Positions 7,885 to 16,011 of a stretch of 64,000 nucleotides of DNA are shown piece by piece. The notes under the pieces are model-generated. The model was not told where the DNA came from, ran no database searches, and was given only the letters and a program-made list of their open reading frames with translations. Source of the DNA: Rhodoplanes serenus. Its GTDB lineage: Bacteria; Pseudomonadota; Alphaproteobacteria; Rhizobiales; Xanthobacteraceae. The DNA lies in NCBI GenBank assembly GCA_945893145.1, contig CAMDDZ010000016.1, positions 1 to 64,000 on the forward strand, read 5' to 3'. The translations under genes were made by a program, and so were the position numbers. Positions within the stretch are counted from its first letter, which is position 1. Every line of letters starts with the position of its first letter.

Positions 7885-8612
7885 GCGAGCCGGAAAACTT
7901 CCTGGCGCGCTGGTCACGCCGTAAACAGGAGGCGGAACACGAGGCCGACCAGCCGAGTCATTCGGCCGGCGATGAGAGCGCGCCGGAGACTGAACCCCAG
8001 CCTTCTGCAGAATTGGAAACATCCGCAAGCAAAACCGCGCACGACGACAAGGTGCCATCCGAGGTCGATCTGTCGAGCCTGCCGCCGGTCGAATCAATCG
8101 GTGTCGGCACGGACATCCGGGCGTTTCTGCAGAAAGGCGTTCCGCTCGAACTGAGCCGTGCGGCGCTTCGACGCGCGTGGAGTGCAGATCCCACGATCCG
8201 CGACTTCATCGGCATCGCCGAGAACCAGTGGGACTTCGCCACCGGCAGTGACCTTCCAGGCTTTGGCCCACTGGAAGCGTCCGACGACGTGCGCCGGATG
8301 GTCGCGGAATTGTTCCAGGGGAGCGTCAAGCCGCCGGTCGCCGAGCCAGCGTATCGCGCTCCGGACCTGCCGGCAGAGGAGCAAGCTCAAACCGCTCAGG
8401 ACGCCCATGCTTTGGCGGCGCCGACGCAGGACGAGACGCTGCGCGATTCGTCAAAATCCGAACCGCAAGAGTTACAACCTGCCATCGCGTCGATGACCAC
8501 TAGTGATCCTGCCCACAGCCAAGACGAAAATGTTGCGCCGCAGCAAAACGCAAAGCATCCGGACAGTGTTGAGCCGACGAAGCGCAGTCATGGTGGTGCA
8601 CTGCCGCAATAG
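7881..8612 (+). CDS. DUF3306 protein, 243 aa
   Basis: ATGA overlap with the DUF3305 gene. The N-terminus NFLARWSRRKQEAEHEA is the signature of DUF3306. A conserved central region (IRAFLQKGVP… IAENQWDF) is flanked by long low-complexity, acidic and glutamine/alanine-rich stretches that are probably disordered. It ends the five-gene overlapping block; a 112-bp gap with repeats follows before the chaperone gene. Confidence 0.9.
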   Translation: MSEPENFLARWSRRKQEAEHEADQPSHSAGDESAPETEPQPSAELETSASKTAHDDKVPSEVDLSSLPPVESIGVGTDIRAFLQKGVPLELSRAALRRAWSADPTIRDFIGIAENQWDFATGSDLPGFGPLEASDDVRRMVAELFQGSVKPPVAEPAYRAPDLPAEEQAQTAQDAHALAAPTQDETLRDSSKSEPQELQPAIASMTTSDPAHSQDENVAPQQNAKHPDSVEPTKRSHGGALPQ

Positions 8613-8620
8613 TGGGCGGG

Positions 8621-8655
8621 TATAGGCTGCGTCTATAGGTCTATTGCTACGCAAT
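8621..8655 (+). promoter_or_regulatory. Candidate operator: direct TATAGG repeats and an inverted repeat
   Basis: In the gap before the HTH-TorD gene, TATAGG occurs at 8621 and again at 8634, followed by the inverted repeat ATTGC-TAC-GCAAT at 8643-8655. The next gene encodes a helix-turn-helix protein, so this may be its own operator and the promoter of the structural dehydrogenase genes. This is inference from position and symmetry. Confidence 0.35.
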
Positions 8656-8724
8656 TGCGCGGAGATTACAGTTTCGAACTATTCTTATCGGCATGGGCGT
8701 GCCGAAACTCTGAGCAATTTCGAA

Positions 8725-9498
8725 ATGCGGGATCTTGGTCTGCAAGAAGCAATTCGCGTCGCTGGCAGCGTCAGCGAATTGGCGCGCCGGATCGGCATCT
8801 CGCAGCCATCGGTTTCGAGTTGGGATCGCATTCCCGCGGAGCGCGTGCTCACGGTCGAGAGCGCGACTGGCGTCAACCGTGCCGTCCTGCGACCGGACCT
8901 GTTCGGAACAGAGCCCGCCGGCGATGTCGACGAGATCGATGTTGCGCGCGCTCAGGAATATACCCTGCTGTCCGTGCTGCTGGCGCGGACGCCGGATGCA
9001 GCCCTGATCGAGAAGCTCTCGAAGCTTCGCGGCGATCCGAGCCCGCTCGGTATCGCGCACGCGGCGCTCGCCGAGGCGGCGTCCCAGACATCGGTCGAGC
9101 GCGTTGAGCGCGAGTACTTCGATCTTTTCATCGGGCTCGGACGCGGCGAGTTGTTGCCCTACGGCTCCTACTACCTCACGGGCTTCCTGCATGAGCGGCC
9201 GCTCGCGCGTCTGCGCGAGGATCTCCATGCGCTCGGTATCCAGCGAGTCGAAGACGAATTCGAGCCGGAAGATCATGCCGCGATCCTCTGCGAGATCATG
9301 GCGGGTTTGGCATTGGGCCGCTTCAGTGCACCGGCCGGGAGCGATCAAAAAGTTTTCAAAAGGCATTTGGCGCCGTGGATCGGGCGCTTCTTCGCCGATC
9401 TCGAGCGCGTGGACGCGGCGAAGTTCTATCGCCATGTCGGCACGCTCGGACGCGTATTCATCGACATCGAGACCGAGGCCTTTGCGCTGCCATCGTAA
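8725..9498 (+). CDS. Helix-turn-helix/TorD-type molecular chaperone fusion, 257 aa
   Basis: The first ~65 residues form a Cro/CI (YdaS-like) helix-turn-helix: LQEAIRVAGSVSELARRIGI then SQPSVSSWDRIPAERV. The remaining ~190 residues look like the all-helical TorD/DmsD/NarJ family of chaperones for molybdoenzymes, including EYFDLFIGLGRGELLPYGSYY and ending with the conserved FYRHVGTLGRVF region. The chosen start is ATG 8725 (MRDLGLQEAI); it lacks a strong ribosome site, and the track's frame stays open upstream to 8644. Its position just before the TAT-target and catalytic subunit genes fits a chaperone guarding folding and export of the alpha subunit, with possible DNA-binding feedback. Confidence 0.88.
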   Translation: MRDLGLQEAIRVAGSVSELARRIGISQPSVSSWDRIPAERVLTVESATGVNRAVLRPDLFGTEPAGDVDEIDVARAQEYTLLSVLLARTPDAALIEKLSKLRGDPSPLGIAHAALAEAASQTSVERVEREYFDLFIGLGRGELLPYGSYYLTGFLHERPLARLREDLHALGIQRVEDEFEPEDHAAILCEIMAGLALGRFSAPAGSDQKVFKRHLAPWIGRFFADLERVDAAKFYRHVGTLGRVFIDIETEAFALPS

Positions 9499-9543
9499 AC
9501 GGCGCGGCGTAGAGACTTCAGACGACACCAGGAGGGAACGACA

Positions 9544-9750
9544 ATGAAAACAGAACGCAAGACGTCGGTGGGACGTCGTGAGTTCCTTCGCGCACTTGGA
9601 GCCGGAGCGGGCGTCGCAGCCGCTGCGCCGCTTGCAACGGCAGCCAAGGCCGACAGCGAAAACAACGATGAGAAGCGGAAGGCCCGCTATCAGGAAACCG
9701 ATCACGTGAAGAAGTTCTACAGCGTGAACCGGTATCCCGCGAAGTCATAA
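9544..9750 (+). CDS. Small TAT-signal protein of the formate dehydrogenase region, 68 aa
   Basis: AGGAGGGA precedes the ATG. The N-terminal half is a twin-arginine signal peptide (GRREFLRALGAGAG… ending near ATAAKA), leaving a mature peptide of only ~35 charged residues (KARYQETDHVKKFYSVNRYP). This is the family known as formate dehydrogenase region TAT target. It lies 10 bp before the alpha subunit. Its role is unknown; an additional small subunit or assembly factor that crosses the membrane folded is a reasonable guess. Confidence 0.92.
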   Translation: MKTERKTSVGRREFLRALGAGAGVAAAAPLATAAKADSENNDEKRKARYQETDHVKKFYSVNRYPAKS

Positions 9751-9760
9751 GGAGGCGCCC

Positions 9761-12739
9761 GTGCTGATCAAGAGAACAGAACGTCAGGCACGTCGCGGCA
9801 CGCTCGCCGCCGCGCTGTCAAACCAATCCGCCGGAACTCTCGACCGCCGCACATTCTTGCGCCGGTCCGGCCTTACGGTCGGCGGCCTCGCGGCCGTCGG
9901 CGCGTTGCCGCTGACCAGCGTGCGCAAGGCCGAAGCCTTCGGCAGCAATCCTGGCGCAGGCGCCACGATCCGCAAGAACATCTGCACGCATTGCTCCGTC
10001 GGCTGCACTGTCATCGCCGAAGTGTCGAATGGTGTATGGGTCGGTCAGGAGCCGGGCTGGGATAGCCCGATCAGCCGCGGATCGCATTGCGCCAAGGGCG
10101 CCGCGACCCGCGAACTGGTGCATGGCGACCGCCGCCTGCGCTATCCGATGAAGCTCGTCGACGGCAAGTGGACCCGTATTTCGTGGGACGTCGCGATCAA
10201 CGAGATCGGCGACAAGCTCACGGAAATCCGCGGCAAGTCGGGCGCGGACTCGGTGTATTGGCTGGGCTCCGCCAAGTTCACCAATGAAGGGGCCTATCTC
10301 AATCGCAAGCTCGCGGCGTTCTGGGGAACCAACAACTCGGACCACCAGGCGCGCATCTGCCACTCGACCACCGTCGCCGGCGTAGCCAACACCTGGGGCT
10401 ACGGCGCGATGACGAATAGCTACACCGACATCCGCAACGCCAAAACGATCGTCATCATGGGCGGTAACCCCGCCGAGGCGCATCCGGTGTCGTTGCAGCA
10501 CGTGCTGGAAGGCAAAGAATCGCAGCGCGCAAATATGGTCGTGATCGATCCGCGCATGACCCGGACCGCGGCCCATGCCACAGAATATGTGCGAATTCGG
10601 TCCGGCACCGACATCCCGGTGATCTACGGGATGCTGTGGCATGTCTTCAAGAACGGTTGGGAGGACAAGGAGTTTATCGAGCAGCGCGTGTACGGCATGG
10701 ACGACATCCGCAAGGAGGTCGCGAAATATACGCCTGAAGAGGTCGAACGCATTTCCGGCGTTCCGGGCGCTCAGCTCGAGCGCGTCGCCAAGATGTTCGC
10801 GACCGAGAAGCCCTCGACCCTGATTTGGTGCATGGGCGCGACCCAGCATACGGTCGGCACCGCGAACGTGCGCGCGTTCTGCATCGCGCTGCTCGCCACC
10901 GGCAACGTTGGCAAGCCAGGCACCGGCGCCAACATCTTCCGCGGCCACACCAACGTGCAGGGCGCGACCGACCTCGGCCTCGATATCGTGACGCTGCCGC
11001 TTTACTACGGCCTGGTCGAAGGCGCCTGGCGGCACTGGTCGCGCGTCTGGGAGGTCGACTACCAGTGGTTTGTCGATCGCTTCGACAAAGCGACCGCGGC
11101 GGACGGCAAAGTCACCCATACGATGAACACACCGGGTATTCCCTCGACCCGATGGTTCGACGCGACGCTGTACGAAAAGAAGGACGTGTCGCAGAAAGAC
11201 AACATCAAGTGCATGTTCGTCATGGGTCACGGCGGCAATACCGTGACTCGCATGCCCAAGGCGCAAGAGGGCATCGAGAAGCTCGACTTGCTGGTGGTCG
11301 CCGATCCGCATCCGACCACCTGGGCGGCGCTGGCCCCCAACCGCAAGAACAACACTTACCTGCTGCCGATCGCGACCAGCTACGAGACCTCTGGGTCGCG
11401 TACGGCGTCCAATCGCGCGATCCAGTGGGGCGAGCAGATCGTCAAGCCGATCTTCGAGTCGAAAGACGACAACGAGGTGATGTATCTCCTCGCCAAGAAG
11501 CTCGGCTTCGCCGATCAGATGTTCAAGAACATCAAGGTCGAGAACAACGTGCCGGTGGCTGAGGACATCCTCCGCGAGATCAACCGCGGCGGCTGGTCGA
11601 CTGGCTACTGCGGCCAATCGCCGGAGCGGCTGAAGTCGCATATGGCGAACCAAAAAGACTTCGACATGCTCACTCAGAAGGCCGCGGTCGGTCCCAACAA
11701 GGGCGATTACTACGGTCTGCCGTGGCCGTGTTGGGGGACCCCGGAGTTCAAGCACCCGGGCACACCGCTGCTCTACAACACCACCCTTTCGATCAAGGAA
11801 GGCGGCGGCACGTTCCGTGCCCGGTTCGGCCTTGAGCGCGAGGAGACACTCCCCGACGGCACCAAGCGCACCGTCAGCCTGCTTGGCAATGGCTATTACT
11901 CCAAGGACTCCGAGATCAAGGACGGCTACCCGGAGTTCACCCTGGCGGTGCTGAAAAAGCTCGGCTGGGACAAAGATCTGACCGAGGCGGAACTGGCGGT
12001 GATCAACAAGATCAATCCGACCACACCCGACGCGGTATCCTGGGCGATCGACCTGTCGGGCGGCATCCAGCGCGTGGCGATCGAGCACGGCTGCGTCCCG
12101 TACGGCAATGGCAAGGCGCGGGCGAATGCCTTCGGATTGCCTGATGCTATCCCGACGCACCGCGAGCCGATCTACACGCCGCGGCCCGAACTCGTCGCCA
12201 AGTACCCGACGCTGCCGAGCCGGCGTGAGTTCCGCATGCCGAACGTTGGTTTCGACGTGCAGAAGGCGGCGGTGGAGAAGGGGATCGCTAAAGCGTTCCC
12301 GCTGATCCTCACCTCCGGCCGGCTGGTCGAGTACGAAGGCGGCGGCGAAGAGACGCGATCCAACAAGTGGCTCGCCGAGCTGCAGCAAGACATGTTCATC
12401 GAGATCAATCCGGCGGACGCGACCGAGCGGGGCATCAAGGACGGTGCCTGGGTTTGGGTCACGGGTGCCGAGCTCGACTCCAAGGCGCGCATGAAGGCGC
12501 TCGTCACTGAGCGTGTCGGCAAGGGCGTGACCTGGTGTCCGTTCCACTTTGCTGGCTGGTTCCAGGGCGTCGATCAGCGCGGGAACTATCCGGGTGGGAT
12601 GGACTCCAACGGCAAGCGATACGGCACCGATCCGATCGTGCTGGGCGAGAGCGTCAACGCTCTCACCACCTACGGCTTCGATCCGGTGACCGGCATGCAA
12701 GAACCCAAAGCGACCCTCTGTCAGGTCAGAGCGGCATAA
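9761..12739 (+). CDS. fdhA: Formate dehydrogenase alpha subunit (molybdopterin-dependent, TAT-exported), 992 aa
   Basis: GTG start with AAGGAGG upstream. A twin-arginine motif (DRRTFLRRSG, residues ~28-37) marks export to the periplasm. A 4Fe-4S site is formed by C75, C78, C82 and C110 (CTHCSVGC…C). The likely molybdenum or tungsten ligand is C200 in RICHSTTVAG, so this is a cysteine rather than a selenocysteine enzyme. Downstream are typical molybdopterin oxidoreductase segments (MGGNPAEAHPVS, MGATQHTVG) and a C-terminal dinucleotide-binding domain. It should oxidise formate to CO2 and pass electrons to the beta subunit. Such enzymes usually need FdhD for sulfuration; no fdhD is in the window. 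Confidence 0.97.
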   Translation: MLIKRTERQARRGTLAAALSNQSAGTLDRRTFLRRSGLTVGGLAAVGALPLTSVRKAEAFGSNPGAGATIRKNICTHCSVGCTVIAEVSNGVWVGQEPGWDSPISRGSHCAKGAATRELVHGDRRLRYPMKLVDGKWTRISWDVAINEIGDKLTEIRGKSGADSVYWLGSAKFTNEGAYLNRKLAAFWGTNNSDHQARICHSTTVAGVANTWGYGAMTNSYTDIRNAKTIVIMGGNPAEAHPVSLQHVLEGKESQRANMVVIDPRMTRTAAHATEYVRIRSGTDIPVIYGMLWHVFKNGWEDKEFIEQRVYGMDDIRKEVAKYTPEEVERISGVPGAQLERVAKMFATEKPSTLIWCMGATQHTVGTANVRAFCIALLATGNVGKPGTGANIFRGHTNVQGATDLGLDIVTLPLYYGLVEGAWRHWSRVWEVDYQWFVDRFDKATAADGKVTHTMNTPGIPSTRWFDATLYEKKDVSQKDNIKCMFVMGHGGNTVTRMPKAQEGIEKLDLLVVADPHPTTWAALAPNRKNNTYLLPIATSYETSGSRTASNRAIQWGEQIVKPIFESKDDNEVMYLLAKKLGFADQMFKNIKVENNVPVAEDILREINRGGWSTGYCGQSPERLKSHMANQKDFDMLTQKAAVGPNKGDYYGLPWPCWGTPEFKHPGTPLLYNTTLSIKEGGGTFRARFGLEREETLPDGTKRTVSLLGNGYYSKDSEIKDGYPEFTLAVLKKLGWDKDLTEAELAVINKINPTTPDAVSWAIDLSGGIQRVAIEHGCVPYGNGKARANAFGLPDAIPTHREPIYTPRPELVAKYPTLPSRREFRMPNVGFDVQKAAVEKGIAKAFPLILTSGRLVEYEGGGEETRSNKWLAELQQDMFIEINPADATERGIKDGAWVWVTGAELDSKARMKALVTERVGKGVTWCPFHFAGWFQGVDQRGNYPGGMDSNGKRYGTDPIVLGESVNALTTYGFDPVTGMQEPKATLCQVRAA

Positions 12740-12751
12740 GGAGCAACGACC

Positions 12752-13348
12752 ATGGCCCGTATGAAATTTCTCTGCGACGCCGATCGTTGCATCGAATGCA
12801 ACGCGTGCGTCACCGCCTGCAAGAACGAGCACGAGGTACCGTGGGGCATCAACCGCCGGCGCGTCGTCACCATCAATGACGGCAAGCCGGGCGAGCGCTC
12901 GGTCTCGATGGCCTGCATGCACTGCACCGACGCGCCTTGCGCGGCGGTCTGCCCGGTGAACTGCTTTTACACCACCGCCGACGCGGTGGTGCTGCACTCC
13001 AAGGACCTCTGCATCGGCTGCGGCTACTGCTTCTATGCGTGCCCGTTCGGCGCGCCGCAGTATCCGAAGGTCGGCAACTTCGGCTCGCGCGGCAAGATGG
13101 ACAAGTGCACATACTGTGCAGGCGGGCCCGAGGCGGACCACTCCAAGGAAGAGTACGAGAAGTACGGCTCGAACCGGCTGGCCGAGGGCAAGCTCCCGCT
13201 CTGCGCGGAGATGTGCTCGACCAAGTCGCTGCTGGCCGGCGACGGCGAGATCATCGCCCAGATCTACAAGGAGCGCGTGGTCCGGCGCGGCTACAGCTCC
13301 GGCGCTTGGGGTTGGAAGACGGCTTACAAAGAGACCATCGCGACCTAA
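12752..13348 (+). CDS. fdhB: Formate dehydrogenase beta subunit, 4Fe-4S protein, 198 aa
   Basis: Four cysteine clusters are visible: CIECNACVTAC, CMHCTDAPCAAVCP, CIGCGYCFYACP and the spread group CTYC…CAEMC. This arrangement is the electron-transfer subunit of FDH-N/FDH-O type enzymes. No own signal peptide is present, so it is presumably carried across the membrane with the TAT-bearing alpha subunit. AAGGAGC precedes the ATG. At ~198 residues it is shorter than the E. coli beta subunit and lacks its C-terminal membrane anchor, as in the FDH3 subgroup. Confidence 0.96.
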   Translation: MARMKFLCDADRCIECNACVTACKNEHEVPWGINRRRVVTINDGKPGERSVSMACMHCTDAPCAAVCPVNCFYTTADAVVLHSKDLCIGCGYCFYACPFGAPQYPKVGNFGSRGKMDKCTYCAGGPEADHSKEEYEKYGSNRLAEGKLPLCAEMCSTKSLLAGDGEIIAQIYKERVVRRGYSSGAWGWKTAYKETIAT

Positions 13349-13380
13349 GCGATCGACGGGCGGCGTTGCGGAACGATCGC
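13349..13380 (+). other. Intercistronic inverted repeat between fdhB and fdhC
   Basis: GCGATCG (13349-13355) and CGATCGC (13374-13380) form a 7-bp perfect stem with an 18-base loop. An alternative stem, GGCGTTGCG with CGCAGCGCC downstream, would be mutually exclusive. No U-tract follows, so it is more likely an RNA processing or stability element than a terminator. Confidence 0.45.
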
Positions 13381-13427
13381 AGCGCCGTCTGATGTTCTAG
13401 GGGGCACAAGAACAAGGAGGACGTGGC

Positions 13428-14456
13428 ATGGCGAGATTGCTTGCGCACGCTCGTTTCATCATCGGCGCGCTGGCGCTCATGTTTGTCGTGGCGATGGCGA
13501 TGCCAACGGCTGCGCAGCAGCGCAATCCCGATAACTCGGTCAACCCGACCGCGAGCTCGGTGAAGGAGGACCAACTCCTCCAGCAGATGCGCATCATCAA
13601 CGGCCGGGGCTCCATACCCGACGCCAAGTCCTACAATCTCGAGCAGCCGGCTGGGCGCGACTGGCGCCAGTTTCACGACGTCACGTTGCATTGGATCGGC
13701 GCCATCGCGATCATCGGTATGCTCGCGGCGCTTGTGCTGTTCTACTTGATCCGCGGCATGGTGCGCATCCAGGCGGGGCGTTCGGGCCGCACGCTGGTGC
13801 GCTTCAACGCATTCGAGCGGTTCGTGCATTGGATGACGGCGTCCTGCTTCATTGTCCTTGCTGTCACCGGACTGAACATCACCTTCGGCAAGACGTTGCT
13901 GTTGCCTTGGATGGGACCGGAGATGTTCAGCGGCTGGTCGCAGTGGGGTAAGTACGCCCACAACTACCTGAGCTTCCCGTTCACGCTCGGCGTGGTGCTG
14001 ATCCTGCTGATATGGATCGCCGGCAATATCCCGAACAGCATCGATCTGCAGTGGATCAAGCGCGGCGGCGGTATCGTCGGCAACGACCATCCACCGGCGT
14101 ATCGCTTCAATGCCGGCCAGAAAATGATCTACTGGATCGTCGTGCTCGGTGGTGGTGCGGTTGCGGCGAGCGGCTATCTGCTGATGTTCCCGTTCTACGT
14201 CACCGACATTGCGGGGATGCAACTTTCCCAGATCGTCCATGGCACGGTCGCGGTGCTGTTCGTCGCTGCCATGCTGGCGCACATCTACATCGGTACGATC
14301 GGCATGGAAGGCGCCTTCGAAGCCATGGCGACGGGCGAGGTGGACCTCAACTGGGCGAAGCAGCACCACTCGCTATGGCTCGAAAAGGAGCAGGCCCGCA
14401 CTGGTCCGAATGAATCGGAAAGCCAGGCGCGGGCGGCGGCGACACCCGCCGAGTAA
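13428..14456 (+). CDS. fdhC: Formate dehydrogenase gamma subunit, cytochrome b556, 342 aa
   Basis: AAGGAGG precedes the ATG. The protein has an N-terminal hydrophobic signal or first helix (ALALMFVVAMAM), a ~70-residue periplasmic-like insert, then four or more transmembrane segments with the FDH gamma pattern. Histidines in FERFVHWMTASCF, KYAHNYLSF and VHGTVAVLF are likely heme b ligands. It should anchor the alpha/beta subunits and reduce quinone. The N-terminal insert before FHDVTLHWIG is characteristic of the FDH3 gamma subgroup as I know it. Confidence 0.95.
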   Translation: MARLLAHARFIIGALALMFVVAMAMPTAAQQRNPDNSVNPTASSVKEDQLLQQMRIINGRGSIPDAKSYNLEQPAGRDWRQFHDVTLHWIGAIAIIGMLAALVLFYLIRGMVRIQAGRSGRTLVRFNAFERFVHWMTASCFIVLAVTGLNITFGKTLLLPWMGPEMFSGWSQWGKYAHNYLSFPFTLGVVLILLIWIAGNIPNSIDLQWIKRGGGIVGNDHPPAYRFNAGQKMIYWIVVLGGGAVAASGYLLMFPFYVTDIAGMQLSQIVHGTVAVLFVAAMLAHIYIGTIGMEGAFEAMATGEVDLNWAKQHHSLWLEKEQARTGPNESESQARAAATPAE

Positions 14457-14476
14457 CGCCGACCCGTTTGAAACGA

Positions 14477-14500
14477 CGCCCGGCGGGAGGCCGCCGGGCG
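14477..14500 (+). other. Perfect 10-bp hairpin after fdhC
   Basis: CGCCCGGCGG and CCGCCGGGCG flank a GAGG loop with no mismatch. It is followed by GTTACAAAG rather than a T-run, and by a small ORF with its own ribosome site. It could be a weak terminator or a 3'-end stabiliser that lowers or separates expression of the last small gene. Confidence 0.6.
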
Positions 14501-14527
14501 GTTACAAAGATCAATTTGGAGGACGCC

Positions 14528-14650
14528 ATGAAGTCGTTCGTCGTTGCCTGTGTGGCGGCCGTCGTGATTGCGGTCGGCGCAGCATTCGTGCTCGACCAGC
14601 TTCAGAGGTCAGCGGAGGCCGCCTACTCGACCACCGGCGCGCGCGTTTAA
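14528..14650 (+). CDS. 40-aa single-span membrane peptide after the formate dehydrogenase genes
   Basis: The ORF begins at ATG 14528 with GGAGG eight bases upstream and reads MKSFVVACVAAVVIAVGAAF, then a short polar tail ending TTGARV. The first ~22 residues form one hydrophobic helix, either a signal anchor or a signal peptide cut near AEAA. The strong ribosome site and position at the end of the operon argue that it is translated. I recall similar tiny proteins at this place in related genomes. A role as an accessory subunit of the membrane-bound dehydrogenase is inferred. Confidence 0.75.
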   Translation: MKSFVVACVAAVVIAVGAAFVLDQLQRSAEAAYSTTGARV

Positions 14651-15018
14651 GCACGCGTCGTTTGGTGAGAGGTGCCACCGCGCCGTAGCAGCTGATTTGA
14701 TTTAGCGGATACCCCTTCCGCCACTTGCTCGCGTCCGGCGATTTCTGCAGAACGCCTGCAACATCCACACAATCGATTGATATTGAGTTCCGTGTCTCGG
14801 CACGCCCGGCCTTTCCGAAGGCGGAGGGCGCAAGCGAGTGCGGATTCCTCGGTAAAAGCAGTGCTGCGGCGCGGCCACGAACTCCGCGTTTACCATCTGC
14901 ATTAACGCGGATGGGTGGCCTCTGTTTTACCCTAATCCAACCGCGGTATGTTGGCGGTCGATGTTGATGGGGTCGGACGCGCTGTCGTTTGTGGCGCGCT
15001 CTGTAGCGTTGGGGACCG
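14651..15018. other. Intergenic region with an 8-bp inverted repeat before rlpA
   Basis: These 368 bases hold no convincing gene. An inverted repeat TCCGCGTT (14883-14890) / AACGCGGA (14904-14911) with 13 bases between lies ~110 bases before rlpA, in a locally AT-rich patch that also contains TTTACC and TTAACG. It may be an operator or part of the rlpA promoter. Nothing else is recognised. Confidence 0.5.
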
Positions 15019-15945
15019 ATGGGGTTGCGTGGGGTGCGTGCGGCCGTTGGGATCGCGTCGGGCGGCGCGGTCGTTGTGCTATCGCTGGCGCTCGCCAGTT
15101 GCAGCAATTCCAAGGTCGATTCGAAATACGGCGTGACTGCAAGCCGGCGCGTGGTCGAGCCGGGTGAACCCGTGCCGAAAGGCGGCGGTGTTTATCGCGT
15201 CGGCAAGCCCTATTCGGTCGCTGGCCACACCTACGTGCCGGAGGAGAACCCGGGCTACAACGCCGAAGGGCTCGCGTCCTGGTATGGCGTTGCCTTCCAT
15301 GGCCGGCTGACCGCCAACGGCGAAGTCTTTGACATGCAGTCGATCTCGGCCGCGCATCCCACGCTGCCGATGCCGAGCTACGTGCGCGTGACCAACCTTG
15401 CCAATCGGCGTTCGATGATCGTACGCCTCAACGATCGCGGTCCCTATCACCCGGGTCGCGTGATCGATGTCTCGGAGCGCGCCGCACAGCTGCTCGGCTT
15501 CCACTCAAGCGGCACGGCGCGCGTGCGGGTCGAATATGTCGGCCGCGCCGCGCTCGAAGGCTCCGACGACAACAAGCTTGCGGCGACGCTCCGCGAAGGC
15601 AACCAGGCGCCGGTCGCGATTGCGCGTGCCACGCCCGAACCTGTGGCGCCAGCGCGCACGCGTGTTGTCGCGATGCCGCCGGCCTCTCGGGCGGCGACCG
15701 CTCCGTCTCGGTCGCTCAATTCGGAATATTTCGATCCGCGGCCGCTGACTCAACGTCCGCCGACGTCCGACCACCCGCAACCGCCCGCGACCGCGGCCGC
15801 CGAACCCTCGACATCGTTCCAATCGCGTTTCGGTTCGACCACCATGCCGTCGGTCGGGAACACCTCAACCGAGCCGGTGCCGGCCTATGCGCCAGGCACG
15901 CCGGCCCGGCCTGAAGGCGTGCTCACCGGCCGAGGCCTGTACTAA
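15019..15945 (+). CDS. rlpA: RlpA family septal lytic transglycosylase lipoprotein, 308 aa
   Basis: The N-terminus carries a signal peptide with a lipobox (LALASC), so the mature protein is a lipoprotein. The central double-psi beta-barrel is recognised from GLASWYGVAFHGRLTANGE and VRLNDRGPYHPGRVIDVS, including the conserved catalytic-type aspartate and histidine. The last ~120 residues are proline/alanine-rich, and I see no SPOR domain. RlpA cleaves denuded peptidoglycan glycan strands. The gene leads a block followed by a D,D-carboxypeptidase, so a cell-wall role fits. Confidence 0.93.
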   Translation: MGLRGVRAAVGIASGGAVVVLSLALASCSNSKVDSKYGVTASRRVVEPGEPVPKGGGVYRVGKPYSVAGHTYVPEENPGYNAEGLASWYGVAFHGRLTANGEVFDMQSISAAHPTLPMPSYVRVTNLANRRSMIVRLNDRGPYHPGRVIDVSERAAQLLGFHSSGTARVRVEYVGRAALEGSDDNKLAATLREGNQAPVAIARATPEPVAPARTRVVAMPPASRAATAPSRSLNSEYFDPRPLTQRPPTSDHPQPPATAAAEPSTSFQSRFGSTTMPSVGNTSTEPVPAYAPGTPARPEGVLTGRGLY

Positions 15946-16011
15946 AAGCGTCCACACCGGCCATTTTCTTGCCCGCCAAGGCTTGCTAAGCATCCGCGGC
16001 GGGAGTTCGCG

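Noticed and set aside
10340-10380. Selenocysteine at the formate dehydrogenase active site
   Set aside because: The codon at residue 200 encodes cysteine and there is no in-frame TGA.
9818-13141. 1107-residue minus-strand ORF opposite fdhA/fdhB
   Set aside because: It mirrors well-supported coding sequence on the other strand, has arginine/alanine/histidine-rich low-complexity translation and no ribosome site. Long antisense ORFs are expected at this GC content.
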